Notes: generated by a model not told the origin, from the sequence alone. A stretch of DNA of 64,000 nucleotides from Oleispirillum sp963678075 (GCA_963678075.2 CAXXPK010000001.1:122182-186181); one strand, 5' to 3'. Shown: positions 33,596 to 43,618, counted from the stretch's first letter. Made by a program: numbers and translations.

Positions 33596-35455
33596 TCAGT
33601 CCGTCTTGTGGAAGTGGTCGTAGATGCGTTGCGCCAGGGCGCGGCTGATGCTGTCCACCGCCGCCAGATCCTCCACCCCGGCGTCGGCGACTCCCTTGGC
33701 TGCGCCGAAATGGTGCAACAGCGCCTTTTTTCGCGCCGCGCCAATTCCCGTCACCTCGTCCAGGGCGGAGCGAGTCAGCGCGCGGGAGCGCTTGTCGCGG
33801 TGCGCCCCGATCGCTAAGCGGTGGGATTCGTCCCGCAGGCGTTGCAGGTAATAGAGCACCGGATCGGTCGGTGGTAGTTGCAGCGGCGGATAGCCGGTCC
33901 GGTGAAGAAGTTCTCGTCCGGCGTTGCGCTCCGGTCCCTTCGAAATACCGACCAGAGGCACGCCGACGACGTCGATTTCCGCCAGGATGTCCTTGGCCGC
34001 CGCCAGTTGCCCCGCGCCGCCGTCGATCAGGACCAGGTCGGGCCAGGCATGGCGTTCCGGGTCCTCGGTCTGGGCGCGGGCGAAGCGTCGGCGCAACACC
34101 TCGCGCATCATGCCGAAGTCGTCGCCCGGCGCGGCTTCGCGGATCGTCCAGGTGCGGTACGAGGACCTGTCGAAGCCATCCGGTCCGGCGACCACCATCG
34201 CGCCGACCGCGTGGCGCCCCTGGATGTGGCTGTTGTCGTAAATTTCGATCCGCCGGGGCGGCGCGGCCAGGGCAAGGGTTTTCGCCACTCCCGCCAACAG
34301 GCAGTCCTGGGTGGCGGTTTCGGCCAGCTTGCGGGCCAGCGCGTCGTGGGCGTTGGTTTCCGCTTGACGCAGCAAGGCGCGCTTCGGTCCGCGCTGCGGC
34401 GGGGTCAGTGTCACCGCGTGTCCCGCCCGCAGCGCCAGCGCCTGGGCCAGGACCTCGGCGTCGTTGGGGGTGGGGCTGGTCAGGATCAGCCCCGGCGGCG
34501 GATGCGCGGCATAGAACTGCCCCAGGAAGGCGGCCAGGACTTCCTCCGCCGGGGCGTCGCCGGTCTGTGCCGGGAAGAAGGCACGGTTGCCGGTGTGCCG
34601 CCCGGCGCGGAAGAACACCACCTGGATCGAGGTTATTCCCCCCGCTTGATGCGCCGCGACGATGTCCAGGTCGCGGTCGGCGCCCAGGTCGATATCCTGA
34701 TGCGCCTGAATCTGCGACAGCGCGCGGATGCGGTCTCGGAAAGCGGCGGCTTCTTCGTAGGCTTGGCGGCTTGCGGCCTCGGCCATGGCGCGGGCGAAGT
34801 CCTTTTGCAGGTCGTGGCTGTCGCCCCGCAGGAAGGCGCGCGCCTGATCCACCAGCCGGGCATAGGCGCTCCGGTCGATGCGGCCGACGCAAGGCGCGCA
34901 GCACCGCTTGATCTGGTGCAGCAGGCAAGGGCGGGCGCGGCTGGTCAGGACGGCGTCGGTGCAGGTGCGCAGCAGAAAGACCCTTTGCAGAATCGCCAGG
35001 GTCTGATTGACCGCCTGGGCGGAGGAGAAGGGGCCGAAATAGTCGGCGCCGTCGGCGCGGGTGCTGCGGTGCTTGGTGATGCGGGGCCAGTCGCCGTCGC
35101 GGTCAACCCGGATGTAGGGAAACGACTTATCGTCGCGGAGCAGGATGTTGTAGCGGGGCTTCAGCTTCTTGATCAGGTTGCTTTCCAGCAACAGGGCTTC
35201 GGCCTCGGTATGGGTGGTGACGATTTCCATGCCGACGGTAAAGGCGACCATGCGCTGCAGGCGCAGGGGCAACTGCTCGGCGCGGGTATAGGCGACCACC
35301 CGTTTCTTCAGGTTCTTGGCCTTGCCGACATACAGGGCCTCCCCCTTCGCATTCAGCATGCGATAGACTCCGGGGCTGCCCGGCAGGGTCTTCAGCACCG
35401 CGAGGATGGTTTCGGTCCCGCGCGTCAGGGAGGGGGCGGTATCGGTGGTGTCCAT
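33596..35455 (-). CDS. uvrC: UvrABC system protein C
   Basis: Excinuclease subunit making both nicks around UvrB-bound lesions. The 619-residue protein has the N-terminal GIY-YIG nuclease (PGSPGVYRMLNAKGEALYVG), the UVR domain (ARAMAEAASRQAYEEAAAFRDR), the RNase H-like domain with IEIYDNSHIQG and LVLIDGGAGQL, and C-terminal HhH motifs (LDEVTGIGAARKKALL, VDSISRALAQRIYDHF). The start at 35455 (MDTTDTAPSL) is chosen because the in-frame upstream extension has no family counterpart. The length is canonical and the frame intact. Confidence 0.96.
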   Translation of the reverse strand: MDTTDTAPSLTRGTETILAVLKTLPGSPGVYRMLNAKGEALYVGKAKNLKKRVVAYTRAEQLPLRLQRMVAFTVGMEIVTTHTEAEALLLESNLIKKLKPRYNILLRDDKSFPYIRVDRDGDWPRITKHRSTRADGADYFGPFSSAQAVNQTLAILQRVFLLRTCTDAVLTSRARPCLLHQIKRCCAPCVGRIDRSAYARLVDQARAFLRGDSHDLQKDFARAMAEAASRQAYEEAAAFRDRIRALSQIQAHQDIDLGADRDLDIVAAHQAGGITSIQVVFFRAGRHTGNRAFFPAQTGDAPAEEVLAAFLGQFYAAHPPPGLILTSPTPNDAEVLAQALALRAGHAVTLTPPQRGPKRALLRQAETNAHDALARKLAETATQDCLLAGVAKTLALAAPPRRIEIYDNSHIQGRHAVGAMVVAGPDGFDRSSYRTWTIREAAPGDDFGMMREVLRRRFARAQTEDPERHAWPDLVLIDGGAGQLAAAKDILAEIDVVGVPLVGISKGPERNAGRELLHRTGYPPLQLPPTDPVLYYLQRLRDESHRLAIGAHRDKRSRALTRSALDEVTGIGAARKKALLHHFGAAKGVADAGVEDLAAVDSISRALAQRIYDHFHKTD

Positions 35456-35950
35456 GAGGCAAAGACTCCAACGAAGCGGTTTTTTGTGCAAGCGGAATGC
35501 GAGTCCCGAATCCGTGACAAACCGGTGACGGAACCGTGACTCGCGGATAAGCATGCATTTTTCACGGAATATGTCGGCTTGAAACCTTGTCCACGAAATC
35601 CGTGGATAACTCTGTTGATAGTCTGTGGGGGATGGTTCTTCCCCCAAGGCGTTCCCTGGGGCCGGACGCCATTGCCTAAAACTTGGGCATAAAAGTCAAC
35701 CCTTTGATTTTGCTAACTGCTGGGCCTGTCAATAGGGAAAAACCGGAAATCCGGGGTGATTTCGTGGCGGGACTCGGTGTTGCTGTGTCGGTCATCACAG
35801 GGTGTGTAAAAGTTGTCGGTGGCTCATCACCAATCGCCACGGAAAACGTAACACATCCCCCGAAAGGTTGAAAAAACCCATGCCTTCGTCGCGGGGGTGA
35901 CACGGACGTGTCATTCGAACGAAGCGGTCGCCGGAGCCGAGGGAAGGGGA
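35456..35950. other. AT-richer intergenic region with facing DnaA-box-like sites
   Basis: About 495 bases upstream of uvrC without a credible gene. It contains TTGTCCACG (35587-35595) and CGTGGATAA (35601-35609), two near-consensus DnaA boxes facing each other with a 5-base spacer. The sequence from 35680 to 35730 is AT-rich for this genome. No partition or replication gene lies beside it, so I do not call an origin. Confidence 0.4.
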
Positions 35951-36373
35951 TCAGGTTTCGTCGAAGGGACTATCGCGCTCGATTTCGACGCCGACCGACA
36001 GGGCGTCGGCGAAGACATCCAGCTTTTCCACCCGCACCCGGCAGGATCGTACCCGTGGGTCCCGCAGGCAGATCGCGGCCAGACGTTCGGCCAGGGTCTC
36101 GACCAGATTGACGTGGCCGTCCTCGGCGATGCTGCGGGCCTTTTTGACGATCTGTTCGTAACAGACCACCTTGCCGTAGTCGTCGCCGATCGGTCGCGTG
36201 TCCTCGCGCACCGCCAGATCCAGGTTGATGCGCACCCGTTGCGCCTCGGCCTTTTCCTGTTCATAGATGCCGATGCGGCAACTCAGCACGAGGTCGCGGA
36301 CGAAGACATGGCGCATGGCCTTCTTCGCATCGGCGATGCGCAAGGGCTGGATGACGTTGGAGGTGCGGTTCAC
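35951..36373 (-). CDS. folB: Dihydroneopterin aldolase
   Basis: Folate pathway enzyme converting dihydroneopterin to hydroxymethyl-dihydropterin. The 140-residue protein has VFVRDLVLSCRIGIYEQEK, where Tyr and Glu are usual active-site neighbours, KVVCYEQIVKKAR, and LVETLAERLA followed by VRVEKLDV, all FolB features. The first residues (about 18) may be an artefact; MRHVFVRDLVL is an internal alternative start. It follows the FolM-like SDR on the same strand by 64 bases, a pairing that fits pterin metabolism. Confidence 0.9.
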   Translation of the reverse strand: MNRTSNVIQPLRIADAKKAMRHVFVRDLVLSCRIGIYEQEKAEAQRVRINLDLAVREDTRPIGDDYGKVVCYEQIVKKARSIAEDGHVNLVETLAERLAAICLRDPRVRSCRVRVEKLDVFADALSVGVEIERDSPFDET

Positions 36374-36437
36374 GGGCTGGTTGGCTCCATGCGCCGGACG
36401 CCCATCGCGGGACCGGCGGGTGTGGCGAGGTTCGCGC

Positions 36438-37217
36438 CTATTCTAGGGAGGGCACGCCGCCGCCGTTTTGCGCCCAGCCGAGGTGTTGCCCCCCATCCAG
36501 GGCAATCATTTGCCCGGTCATCGACCGTGCCGCAAGGATAAAGCGCAGGGTCGCCACGATTTCCTCGGGCGTGGTGCCATGGCGCAACGGTACCTCGGCG
36601 CATTGCCGCGCGAAGTCCGTCTCGGTCTGTCGGGCGGAGGGCAGGGCCGGGCCGGGGCCGATGCCGTTGACCCGGATGCGGGGGGCCAGGGCCAGGGCCA
36701 GGGTGCGGGTCAGAGTCCACAGCGCCGACTTCGATACGGTGTAGCTGAGGAAACAGGGGGTCAGATTCCAGACCCGTTGGTCCAGCATGTTGACGATGAT
36801 CCCCTTCGCCTCCTTCGGCAGGGCGCGGGCGAAGCCCTGGGACAGAACCAGGGGCGCCCGCAGATTGGGTTCGATGTGCGCGTCCCAATCCGCCCGCGTC
36901 GCGGTTGCGATGGTGTCCATCTCGAAGGTCGAGGCATTGTTGACCAAGCAGCCGATCGGTCCCAGCGCTGCCGTCGCCCGCGGCAACAGTTTTCCCACCG
37001 CCGCCTCGTCGGACAGATCGCATACCAGCACGACCGCCTGCCCGCCGCGCGCCATGATGCCGTTGGCGACGGATTCGGCCTCGGTTTCCGGGGCGCGGCA
37101 GTGGATTGCCACCCCCCAGCCGTCGGATGCCAGGGCTTCGGCCATGGCGCGGCCCAAACGCCGGGCGCCGCCGGTGATCAGTGCGGCGCGGGGGATCTGC
37201 GGGTCGATCGCGAACAT
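36438..37217 (-). CDS. SDR family oxidoreductase, probable FolM-like pteridine reductase
   Basis: A 259-residue short-chain dehydrogenase. It shows AALITGGARRLGRAMAEAL (NADP site), LVNNAS, and the catalytic YTVSKSALW. The active-site region IIVNMLDQR and the terminal GGQHLGW resemble the dihydromonapterin/pteridine reductases that sit beside folB in alphaproteobacteria. Start ATG ends at 37217 (MFAIDPQIPRAALITGG). Substrate is inferred from the folB neighbour. The reading frame is intact. Confidence 0.82.
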   Translation of the reverse strand: MFAIDPQIPRAALITGGARRLGRAMAEALASDGWGVAIHCRAPETEAESVANGIMARGGQAVVLVCDLSDEAAVGKLLPRATAALGPIGCLVNNASTFEMDTIATATRADWDAHIEPNLRAPLVLSQGFARALPKEAKGIIVNMLDQRVWNLTPCFLSYTVSKSALWTLTRTLALALAPRIRVNGIGPGPALPSARQTETDFARQCAEVPLRHGTTPEEIVATLRFILAARSMTGQMIALDGGQHLGWAQNGGGVPSLE

Positions 37218-37444
37218 AAAAGGGTCCTTGTCCAGGGGCGATTTGCTCAGTTTTGGGCGCGGCGGCGGTGAAGTCAATGTCCGCCCGTCAACACAACCCA
37301 CGGTCCTGTTCGGGTAGGATTGTGTCTTGCGTGCGACACTCCCCCCCGAAATTTGACAGAACATGCCTTTGAGGAGGGATGTAGCATTGCATCCCTGTGA
37401 CGGCTGGTGCAAACAGGGGGCGTCGATGTCTTGAGGATGCCGCA

Positions 37445-39082
37445 ATGGGTCGTGTGATTGAAATTACCGATGTGATTCTGCGCGACGCGCACCAAAGCCT
37501 GCTGGCGACCCGCATGGCGATGGAGGACATGGTCCCCGCCTGCGAGGACCTGGACAACGCCGGGTACTGGTCGCTGGAATGCTGGGGCGGCGCGACGTTC
37601 GACGCCTGCCTCCGCTTCCTCAACGAGGACCCGTGGGAACGCCTGCGCACCTTTAAAAAGCTGCTGCCGAAGACCCCGCTGCAAATGCTGCTGCGCGGCC
37701 AGAACCTACTGGGCTATCGCCATTACGAGGATGGCGTGGTCGAACGCTTCGTCGAAAAGGCGGCGGAAAACGGCATGGACGTGTTCCGCGTCTTCGATGC
37801 GCTGAACGACCTGCGCAATCTGGAAACCGCGGTTTCCGCAGTGAAGAAGACTGGCAAGCATGCGCAAGGCACGATCTGCTACACGGTCAGCCCGGTGCAC
37901 ACCACCCAGGCCTTCGTCGAGATGGCGCAAAGCCTGAAGGACATGGGCGCCGATTCGATTTGCATCAAGGACATGGCCGCGCTGTTGAAGCCGCAGGCGG
38001 CCTATGACCTGGTCAAGGGGATCAAGGACAGCTGCGGCGCGGACACCCTGGTCCACCTGCACGTGCACGCCACCACCGGCGTCACCATGGTCTCGTTGAT
38101 GAAGGCGATCGAGGCGGGCTGCGACATCGTCGATGGCGCGATCAGCTCGCTCTCCCTGGGGTCCGGTCACAATCCGACCGAGGCGGTGGTCGAGATGCTG
38201 GAAGGCACCGGCTTCGAAACCCGGTTGGACAAGGCGCGCCTGCTGAAGGCCAAGAAGCACTTCGCCTCGGTCCGGCCGCGCTATCGCGAGTTCATGAGCG
38301 ACTTCACCGGCGTCGATACCGAAATCTTCAACAGCCAGATCCCCGGTGGGATGATTTCGAACCTCGAATCCCAGATCAAGGGACAGAACGCCACCCACCG
38401 CCTGCCCGAGGTGTTGGAGGAAGTGCCGCGCGTTCGCGCCGATTGCGGTTTTCCGCCGTTGGTCACCCCCTCCAGCCAGATCGTCGGCACCCAGGCGGTG
38501 TTCAACGTGCTGATGGGAGGGCGTTACGAAACCCAGACCTCGGAGTTCGTCGATTTGATGCTGGGCTATTACGGCGGCACCCTGGGACCCAAGAACCACG
38601 AGGTTCTGACCCGTGCCAAGGCGCAGGCCGGGAAGCCGGCGATCACCGAACGTCCCGCCGATCTGTTAAAGCCGGAATGGGCGCATCTGCGCAATCATGC
38701 CCTTTCGTGCGAGGGATGCAACGGCAGAGACGAGGACGTGTTGACCTTTGCGATGTTCCCGCAGGTCGCGCCGAATTTCTTCAAGGTCCGTGCCGAGGGT
38801 CCGAAACGCCTTGGCAAGGACCCGGTCAAGACCACCGTTGCCGCCCCCACCGTGACGGTGGTGGACGAAACCAAGGCCTGTCGCAGTCCGATCACTGGCG
38901 TCGTGGTGCGCATCAACGTGACCCCCGGCCAAAAGGTGGATGCCAATACCCCAATCCTGGTGATCGAGGCGATGAAGATGGAAGCCGTGATTCCCGCGCC
39001 CTTCGCCGGAACCGTCAAATGCGTCAAAACCGCCAAGGGCGAGGGCGTCAAGGAACAGCAGGTGCTGGTGGTGTTCGAATAA
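37445..39082 (+). CDS. Biotin-dependent carboxyltransferase (OadA / pyruvate carboxylase subunit B type)
   Basis: A 545-residue protein with a DRE-TIM carboxyltransferase domain and a C-terminal biotinyl domain. Key motifs are ITDVILRDAHQSLLATRM, ECWGGATFDACLRFL, DIKDMA-type CIKDMAALLKP, and VHLHVHATTGVTM with the metal-binding HxH. The biotin attachment site is EAMKME at about residue 511. No membrane OadB or OadG gene is next to it, so pyruvate carboxylase or another acyl carboxylase is as likely as oxaloacetate decarboxylase. It begins after a 220-base gap. The reading frame is intact. Confidence 0.88.
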   Translation: MGRVIEITDVILRDAHQSLLATRMAMEDMVPACEDLDNAGYWSLECWGGATFDACLRFLNEDPWERLRTFKKLLPKTPLQMLLRGQNLLGYRHYEDGVVERFVEKAAENGMDVFRVFDALNDLRNLETAVSAVKKTGKHAQGTICYTVSPVHTTQAFVEMAQSLKDMGADSICIKDMAALLKPQAAYDLVKGIKDSCGADTLVHLHVHATTGVTMVSLMKAIEAGCDIVDGAISSLSLGSGHNPTEAVVEMLEGTGFETRLDKARLLKAKKHFASVRPRYREFMSDFTGVDTEIFNSQIPGGMISNLESQIKGQNATHRLPEVLEEVPRVRADCGFPPLVTPSSQIVGTQAVFNVLMGGRYETQTSEFVDLMLGYYGGTLGPKNHEVLTRAKAQAGKPAITERPADLLKPEWAHLRNHALSCEGCNGRDEDVLTFAMFPQVAPNFFKVRAEGPKRLGKDPVKTTVAAPTVTVVDETKACRSPITGVVVRINVTPGQKVDANTPILVIEAMKMEAVIPAPFAGTVKCVKTAKGEGVKEQQVLVVFE

Positions 39083-39302
39083 CGCCGCCATGCGCGGCGT
39101 TGGCGGGGATATGCCGAAAGGCCGGGGTGGAACCCCTGTCTTTTTGCTGAGGGCGGCAGGTGGGGGCGCGGGCTTGGTCCCCGATTCATCCCCAGCGAGA
39201 GGCACTGATTCTTTTGGTCGAATAAGGATAGATCGCGGTGGTCTGAATAAAAAACATCGCCGGTTTGTTTACGGATTTAGTGGGTGATGTTATATAGGAG
39301 GC

Positions 39303-40872
39303 ATGGATACAGATAAAATGATAGACGCCAAGCCGACGCTAATCGTTCGGAATGCCACGCCTAACGATATCAAGGGTATTCTTAGGCTTTGCCTGAAGGT
39401 GTACGACGAAAAGCTGTCATATACAGCAGATCAGGTTCGGGGGCATATGAATGTCTTTCCCGCTGGACAGTTCGTCGCGCTTTACCAGAACGTCGTCGTG
39501 GGCTATTGCGCCACCTTCCGGACCGACGAGACCACGGCTTTCTCTCCCCATACCTGGGCCGAAATCACCGGCAGTGGTTATGCCTCGCGCCACGACCCGG
39601 AAGGGGAATGGTTGTACGGCATGGAGGTTTGTGTCGATTCCAGCAATCGGGGCCTGCGTATCGGTCAGCGCCTTTATAACGCACGCAAGGCCCTGGCCGT
39701 CGGTCTCAATCTTAAGGGGATCGTCTTCGGCGGCCGGATTCCGGGGCTGGCGCGGCGCTGGAAGAGCATCGGTTCGGCGGAAGCTTATGTCGGGGCGGTG
39801 GTCGATAAGCGCTTGCGGGACACCGTGCTGTCCTTCCAGCTACGCAATGGTTTCGAACTTCATGGAGCCCTGCCGAGATACTTGCCGTTTGACCGAGATT
39901 CAAAGGGTTATGCCGCGCATCTGGTCTGGCGGAACGCGCGCCGCACGGAATCGCGGTTGCTGCACCTCACAGCAGCGAGGGCAACTTCCCGATACCGTCC
40001 GCGTCGGCGTAATTCAGTATCAGCAACGGCGGATTGCCTCGTTCGAGGAGTTCGAGCAGCAGGTCGAGTACTTCGTCGATGCGCTTGCAAACCACAAAGC
40101 GGACTTTGCGGTGTTCCCGGAGCTGTTCAGTCTGCAATTGCTTTTGATCGAGAACGAGCAAATTCCAGCGGCGGAGGCAATCGCACGCCTCACCCAATAT
40201 ACCGAGCCGTTGAAGAAGATGCTTTCCGAGCTCGCGGTTAACTACAACATCAACATCATTGGCGGTTCGCACCCAACACGCGGCGAGAACGGCGGTATCC
40301 AGAATGTTTGTTATGTATGCCTGCGGGACGGTTCCATTCATAATCAGGCGAAAATTCATCCGACTCCGAACGAACGCTATTGGTGGAACATCCAGGGCGG
40401 TTCCGAGCTTTCGGTGATTATGACCGACTGCGGTCCGATCGGCGTTAACATCGGCTACGATTCCGAATTCCCCGAGCTTGCCCGGCACCTTGTCGATCAG
40501 GGCATGCTGATGTTGTTCGTTCCCTTCTGTACCGACGAACGCAAAAGTTATTTACGGGTTCGTTATTGCGGCCAAGCGCGCGCGGTCGAGAATCAATGTT
40601 ATGTCATCCTCGCGGGGAACGTCGGGAATCTGCCGAAGGTCGATAACATGGACATTCAGTACGCCCAAAGCTGCATTCTCACTCCTTGCGACTTTCCGTT
40701 CGCCCGAGATGGCGTGGCGGCGGATACCACGCCCAACGTCGAGATGGTTGCTCTCGCCGATCTTCGTCTGGATATTCTTGCTCAAACGCGCCGTTCCGGC
40801 ACGGTGCAGAATCTGAAGGACCGCCGTTTCGACCTCTATTCGGTTTCCTGGATGCCAAAAGCCTCGAACTAG
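39303..40872 (+). pseudogene. Bifunctional GNAT acetyltransferase / carbon-nitrogen hydrolase, frameshifted
   Basis: The N-terminal GNAT domain (NATPNDIKGILRLCLKVYDE, VCVDSSNRGLRIGQRLYNAR) runs to about 39965, then the frame changes and the nitrilase domain follows (LPDTVRVGVIQYQQ, FAVFPELFSLQ, LRVRYCGQARAVENQCYV). A one-base indel near 39970 would rejoin them into about 520 residues, the known fused family. The catalytic Glu (PELF) and a candidate Lys (NQAKIHP) are present, but the Cys position reads IGYDSEFPE instead of ICYDxEFPE. GC content is visibly lower than the surroundings, suggesting horizontal acquisition. The missing Cys suggests lost amidase activity before the frameshift. Confidence 0.8.
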
Positions 40873-41210
40873 TCCGAGTCCGGGAGTTTCCGCAGGCCAT
40901 CGAATGGGGAAAATCGGGAGGGGCGTTTCGATCGCGGAACGAAACCGCGCGCGGCAACTTCATGCGCAGATTTTCAACGCCCCGTCAGGGGCGAGACTCC
41001 GGTGTTGAGCGGCGATCACACTTTTAAAGAATCACCTTGGGCGATGATTAATCTTGTGGCGGCGCGGCGCGGATGCTGCAAAGAAGGGCGTTGTCTCGCG
41101 GTGGGGGCTTCGTCCGGTTGGACGGTCGCGCCTTGATCCGCTTTTCAGCGAGCACCGGCCAGAGGGCGCCGCGCCGTCGATCTGGAAGGAAGATTATCAA
41201 GGATTGGAAA
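40873..41210. other. Intergenic region upstream of dat
   Basis: About 340 bases, no credible gene. A short hairpin AACGCCCCGTCAGGGGCG at 40977-40995 may end the preceding transcript. Confidence 0.35.
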
Positions 41211-42068
41211 ATGAATCGGACTGTCTATTTGAACGGCCAGTGGCTGCCGGAAGCGGAGGCCAAGGTCTCGATCCTCGATCGGGGATACGTGTTCGGCGAC
41301 GCGATTTATGAAGTCACTGCGGTGGTCGGCGGCAAGCTGATGGATTACGCGGGGCATGCCGCGCGCCTGAAGCGATCGATCGGCGAGATCGAATTGGAAT
41401 GCCCGGTTGGTGCGGATGAACTGCTGGCGATTCATCGCGAGATCGTTGTCCGCAACCAGCTCGACGAGGGGCTGATCTATCTACAGGTTTCGCGGGGGCC
41501 AGACGATCGCGATTTCCACTATCCGAAAACGCCCGTGCCGACTCTGTCCCTGTTCACCCAGGCGAAGAAGTTCGTCGAGGATGGCCCAAGCATCCTTAAC
41601 GGTATTTCGGTGATCTCGTTGCCCGACCTGCGTTGGGGGCGGCGCGATATCAAGACGGTGCAGCTGCTTTACCCGTCGATAGCGAAGATGGAAGCGGAAA
41701 AGCGCGGCGCGGCGGATGCCTGGCTGTACGAGGATGGCTTCGTCACCGAGGCGACCTCGTCCAGTGCCCACATCGTTACCCAGGATGGCCGTCTGATCAC
41801 CCGTCAACTGAGCCACGCGATCCTGCCTGGCATCACCCGGGGTTCGATTCTTGCGCTCGCGCGGGAGGCCGGAATTCCGGTGGAGGAACGCCCGTTCACC
41901 CTGGCCGAGGCGAAATCCGCCGCCGAGGCGATGATCACCTCGGCCACCCAGATGGTCCAGCCGGTGATTCGGATCGACGACGCGGTGATCGGCAATGGCA
42001 AGCCGGGGCCGCTGTCCAAGCGCTTGCGCAAGCTTTACATCGACTACCACATGGCCCACCTGATCTGA
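41211..42068 (+). CDS. dat: D-amino-acid aminotransferase
   Basis: PLP fold-type IV transaminase, probably supplying D-Glu/D-Ala. The 285-residue protein starts MNRTVYLNGQWLPEAEAKVS, with SILDRGYVFGDAIYEVTAV, the catalytic Lys in RRDIKTVQLL, and FVTEATSSSAHIV, the D-AAT type of cofactor loop. The ATG 41211 has an AAGGA-type site upstream. A terminator follows. An aminodeoxychorismate lyase function is a less likely alternative. The reading frame is intact. Confidence 0.87.
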   Translation: MNRTVYLNGQWLPEAEAKVSILDRGYVFGDAIYEVTAVVGGKLMDYAGHAARLKRSIGEIELECPVGADELLAIHREIVVRNQLDEGLIYLQVSRGPDDRDFHYPKTPVPTLSLFTQAKKFVEDGPSILNGISVISLPDLRWGRRDIKTVQLLYPSIAKMEAEKRGAADAWLYEDGFVTEATSSSAHIVTQDGRLITRQLSHAILPGITRGSILALAREAGIPVEERPFTLAEAKSAAEAMITSATQMVQPVIRIDDAVIGNGKPGPLSKRLRKLYIDYHMAHLI

Positions 42069-42090
42069 TCGTCTTGAGGGCCAGGAAAAG

Positions 42091-42129
42091 CCAGGGGCGT
42101 GGGTTTCGAACCCGCGCCCCCTTGGTTTT
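42091..42129 (+). terminator. Terminator after dat
   Basis: CCAGGGGCGTGGGTT, loop TCG, AACCCGCGCCCCCTTGG and a TTTT run, 23 bases after the stop. Confidence 0.85.
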
Positions 42130-42221
42130 CGCGGATGACCGGCGGCGCGGGGGACCTTGGCGTCGTGGCGCGCATCGACGTGCCCCCCGGCCTTTTGGCT
42201 GAATACACCGGTCGGATATTG

Positions 42222-42825
42222 CTATTTTCTGGCGATGATGGAGATCAGCGCGCCCTCGCCCCGGTGGCTGGGGCCTTCTCCAAGAACCTCAATCGTGCTT
42301 TCCAGAAGCACAATCTCGGAACAGGCGGCGAAATCCCGCCGCAAGGTCGCCTCATCGTAAAGCATGGCGGGGTCCTTCGGACCGCCTGTCTCCCGCTCTA
42401 GTTGCTCGGGGCAGAAGGCTTGTAAAAGAACAAGTCCGCCGGGCTTCAGCGCCTCGAAGGCCTTGGCGTGGACGTGCATCCGCACGGGCGGCGGCAAATG
42501 AGCGAAAATCAGCACCACCGCGTCGTAATGGGCGGGCATGTAGTCGAAGGTCATGGCGTCGGCGACGCGGGCGTCGATGCTCACGCCTTGCTTCGCCGCC
42601 AAGGCCCTGGCTTTTTTTTACCGCGACCTCCGACAGATCGAAGCTGGCGACGGTAAAGCCCCGCTCGGCCAGATAGACGGCGTTGCGGCCCTCGCCATCG
42701 GCGGGCAGTCGGACCCGGCCCTTGGGTCGCAACGATCCGATATGCCCGGCGAGAAAACGGTTGGGGTTCGTGCCGTAGACGAAACCGTCGATGCGGTAGC
42801 GGTCATTCCAGAAATCCCGAGCCAT
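42222..42825 (-). pseudogene. SAM methyltransferase (TehB-like), homopolymer frameshift
   Basis: A class I methyltransferase of about 200 residues. N-terminal MARDFWNDRYRIDGFVYG and RLPADGEGRNAVYLAERGF (SAM loop) are in one frame up to DLSEVAVKK; the rest, from RALAAKQGVSIDARVAD through VVLIFAHLPPPVR and ALKPGGLVLLQAF, is in another. The frames meet in a run of eight T (A on the coding strand) at 42612-42619. Seven A would restore the protein. This could be a sequencing error, phase-variable slippage or a fixed mutation. It is the family seen near tellurite resistance, but many have other roles. Confidence 0.8.
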
Positions 42826-43024
42826 GTGATGCGCCTTGAACCGAAAGGAAAACCCCACTCATATGGGCGCGTCCCGCCGCCCACGCCAGACGCCGATGGG
42901 GGAAACGACAGGACGGGACTTTTTGCTGGGGTCGCTTCCGGTCGGTGGGGAACCCGGCTACCCTGCGGGCGGCCCGTGGGGGCGATGGGCGGTGCTCTAA
43001 CGCGGGCAATAGGAAAACGAGCGA

Positions 43025-43618
43025 ATGAAAATCACGATCCCCTGTCTTGTTCTATCGGTTTTGGCGATATCCGGCCTGTCCGCCTGCTCCGACCGGGGGC
43101 GCGCCGGGCTGAAAGGCGGCGATGCCCGGCAAATTCCCGCGCTGATGTTCAGCCCCAACGGCGAACCGCTCAACGGAGGGCCGCTGGGGCAACCCTCCTG
43201 CGAATTGGCGATGAATTATTGGTTCGATCGCGCCGATGCCAACCACGACGGTCGCCTCGACCGGGCGGAATTCCTCGCCGATGCCCGCGCCCAGTTCGCC
43301 AAAATGGATCTGGATGGCCACGGCACCCTGACCAGCGAGGAAATCAATCGCTATCGCCAACCCTTCCGCCAGGGGACCCATATGCGCGATATCTCCGACC
43401 CGGTGATGTCGGCGGACCGGAATTTGAACTTCATGGTGACGTATGAGGAATTCCAGCGGCAAGCGGAGGAGACCTTCCCCCGCATGGACGCGGGCGGCAA
43501 AGGCGCGATCGAACGCGCCGACCTTGTCCCCCTGTGCGCCGCCCTGGCGAAACAAAGCGGAACCGACAAATCCGACCGCCCGAATGCGTCGGAACCGGGC
43601 GGCGGCATACCGCGCTAA
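43025..43618 (+). CDS. EF-hand domain lipoprotein
   Basis: A 197-residue predicted lipoprotein with a signal ending in LSACS (lipobox). Two canonical calcium loops are visible: DANHDGRLDRAE and DLDGHGTLTSEE. Two weaker ones (SADRNLNFMVTYEE, DAGGKGAIERAD) follow. Such proteins occur in the alphaproteobacterial periplasm; the function is unknown. It is divergent from the methyltransferase gene and convergent with uvrB. The reading frame is intact. Confidence 0.85.
   Translation: MKITIPCLVLSVLAISGLSACSDRGRAGLKGGDARQIPALMFSPNGEPLNGGPLGQPSCELAMNYWFDRADANHDGRLDRAEFLADARAQFAKMDLDGHGTLTSEEINRYRQPFRQGTHMRDISDPVMSADRNLNFMVTYEEFQRQAEETFPRMDAGGKGAIERADLVPLCAALAKQSGTDKSDRPNASEPGGGIPR

Noticed and set aside
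35456..35950. Chromosomal origin of replication
   Set aside because: Only two DnaA-box-like sites, no dnaA, hemE or parAB context, and no strand switch of genes.
37271..37444. Riboswitch upstream of the biotin carboxyltransferase
   Set aside because: Only a short GGGATGTAGCATTGCATCCC hairpin is present, which does not match a known metabolite-binding RNA.
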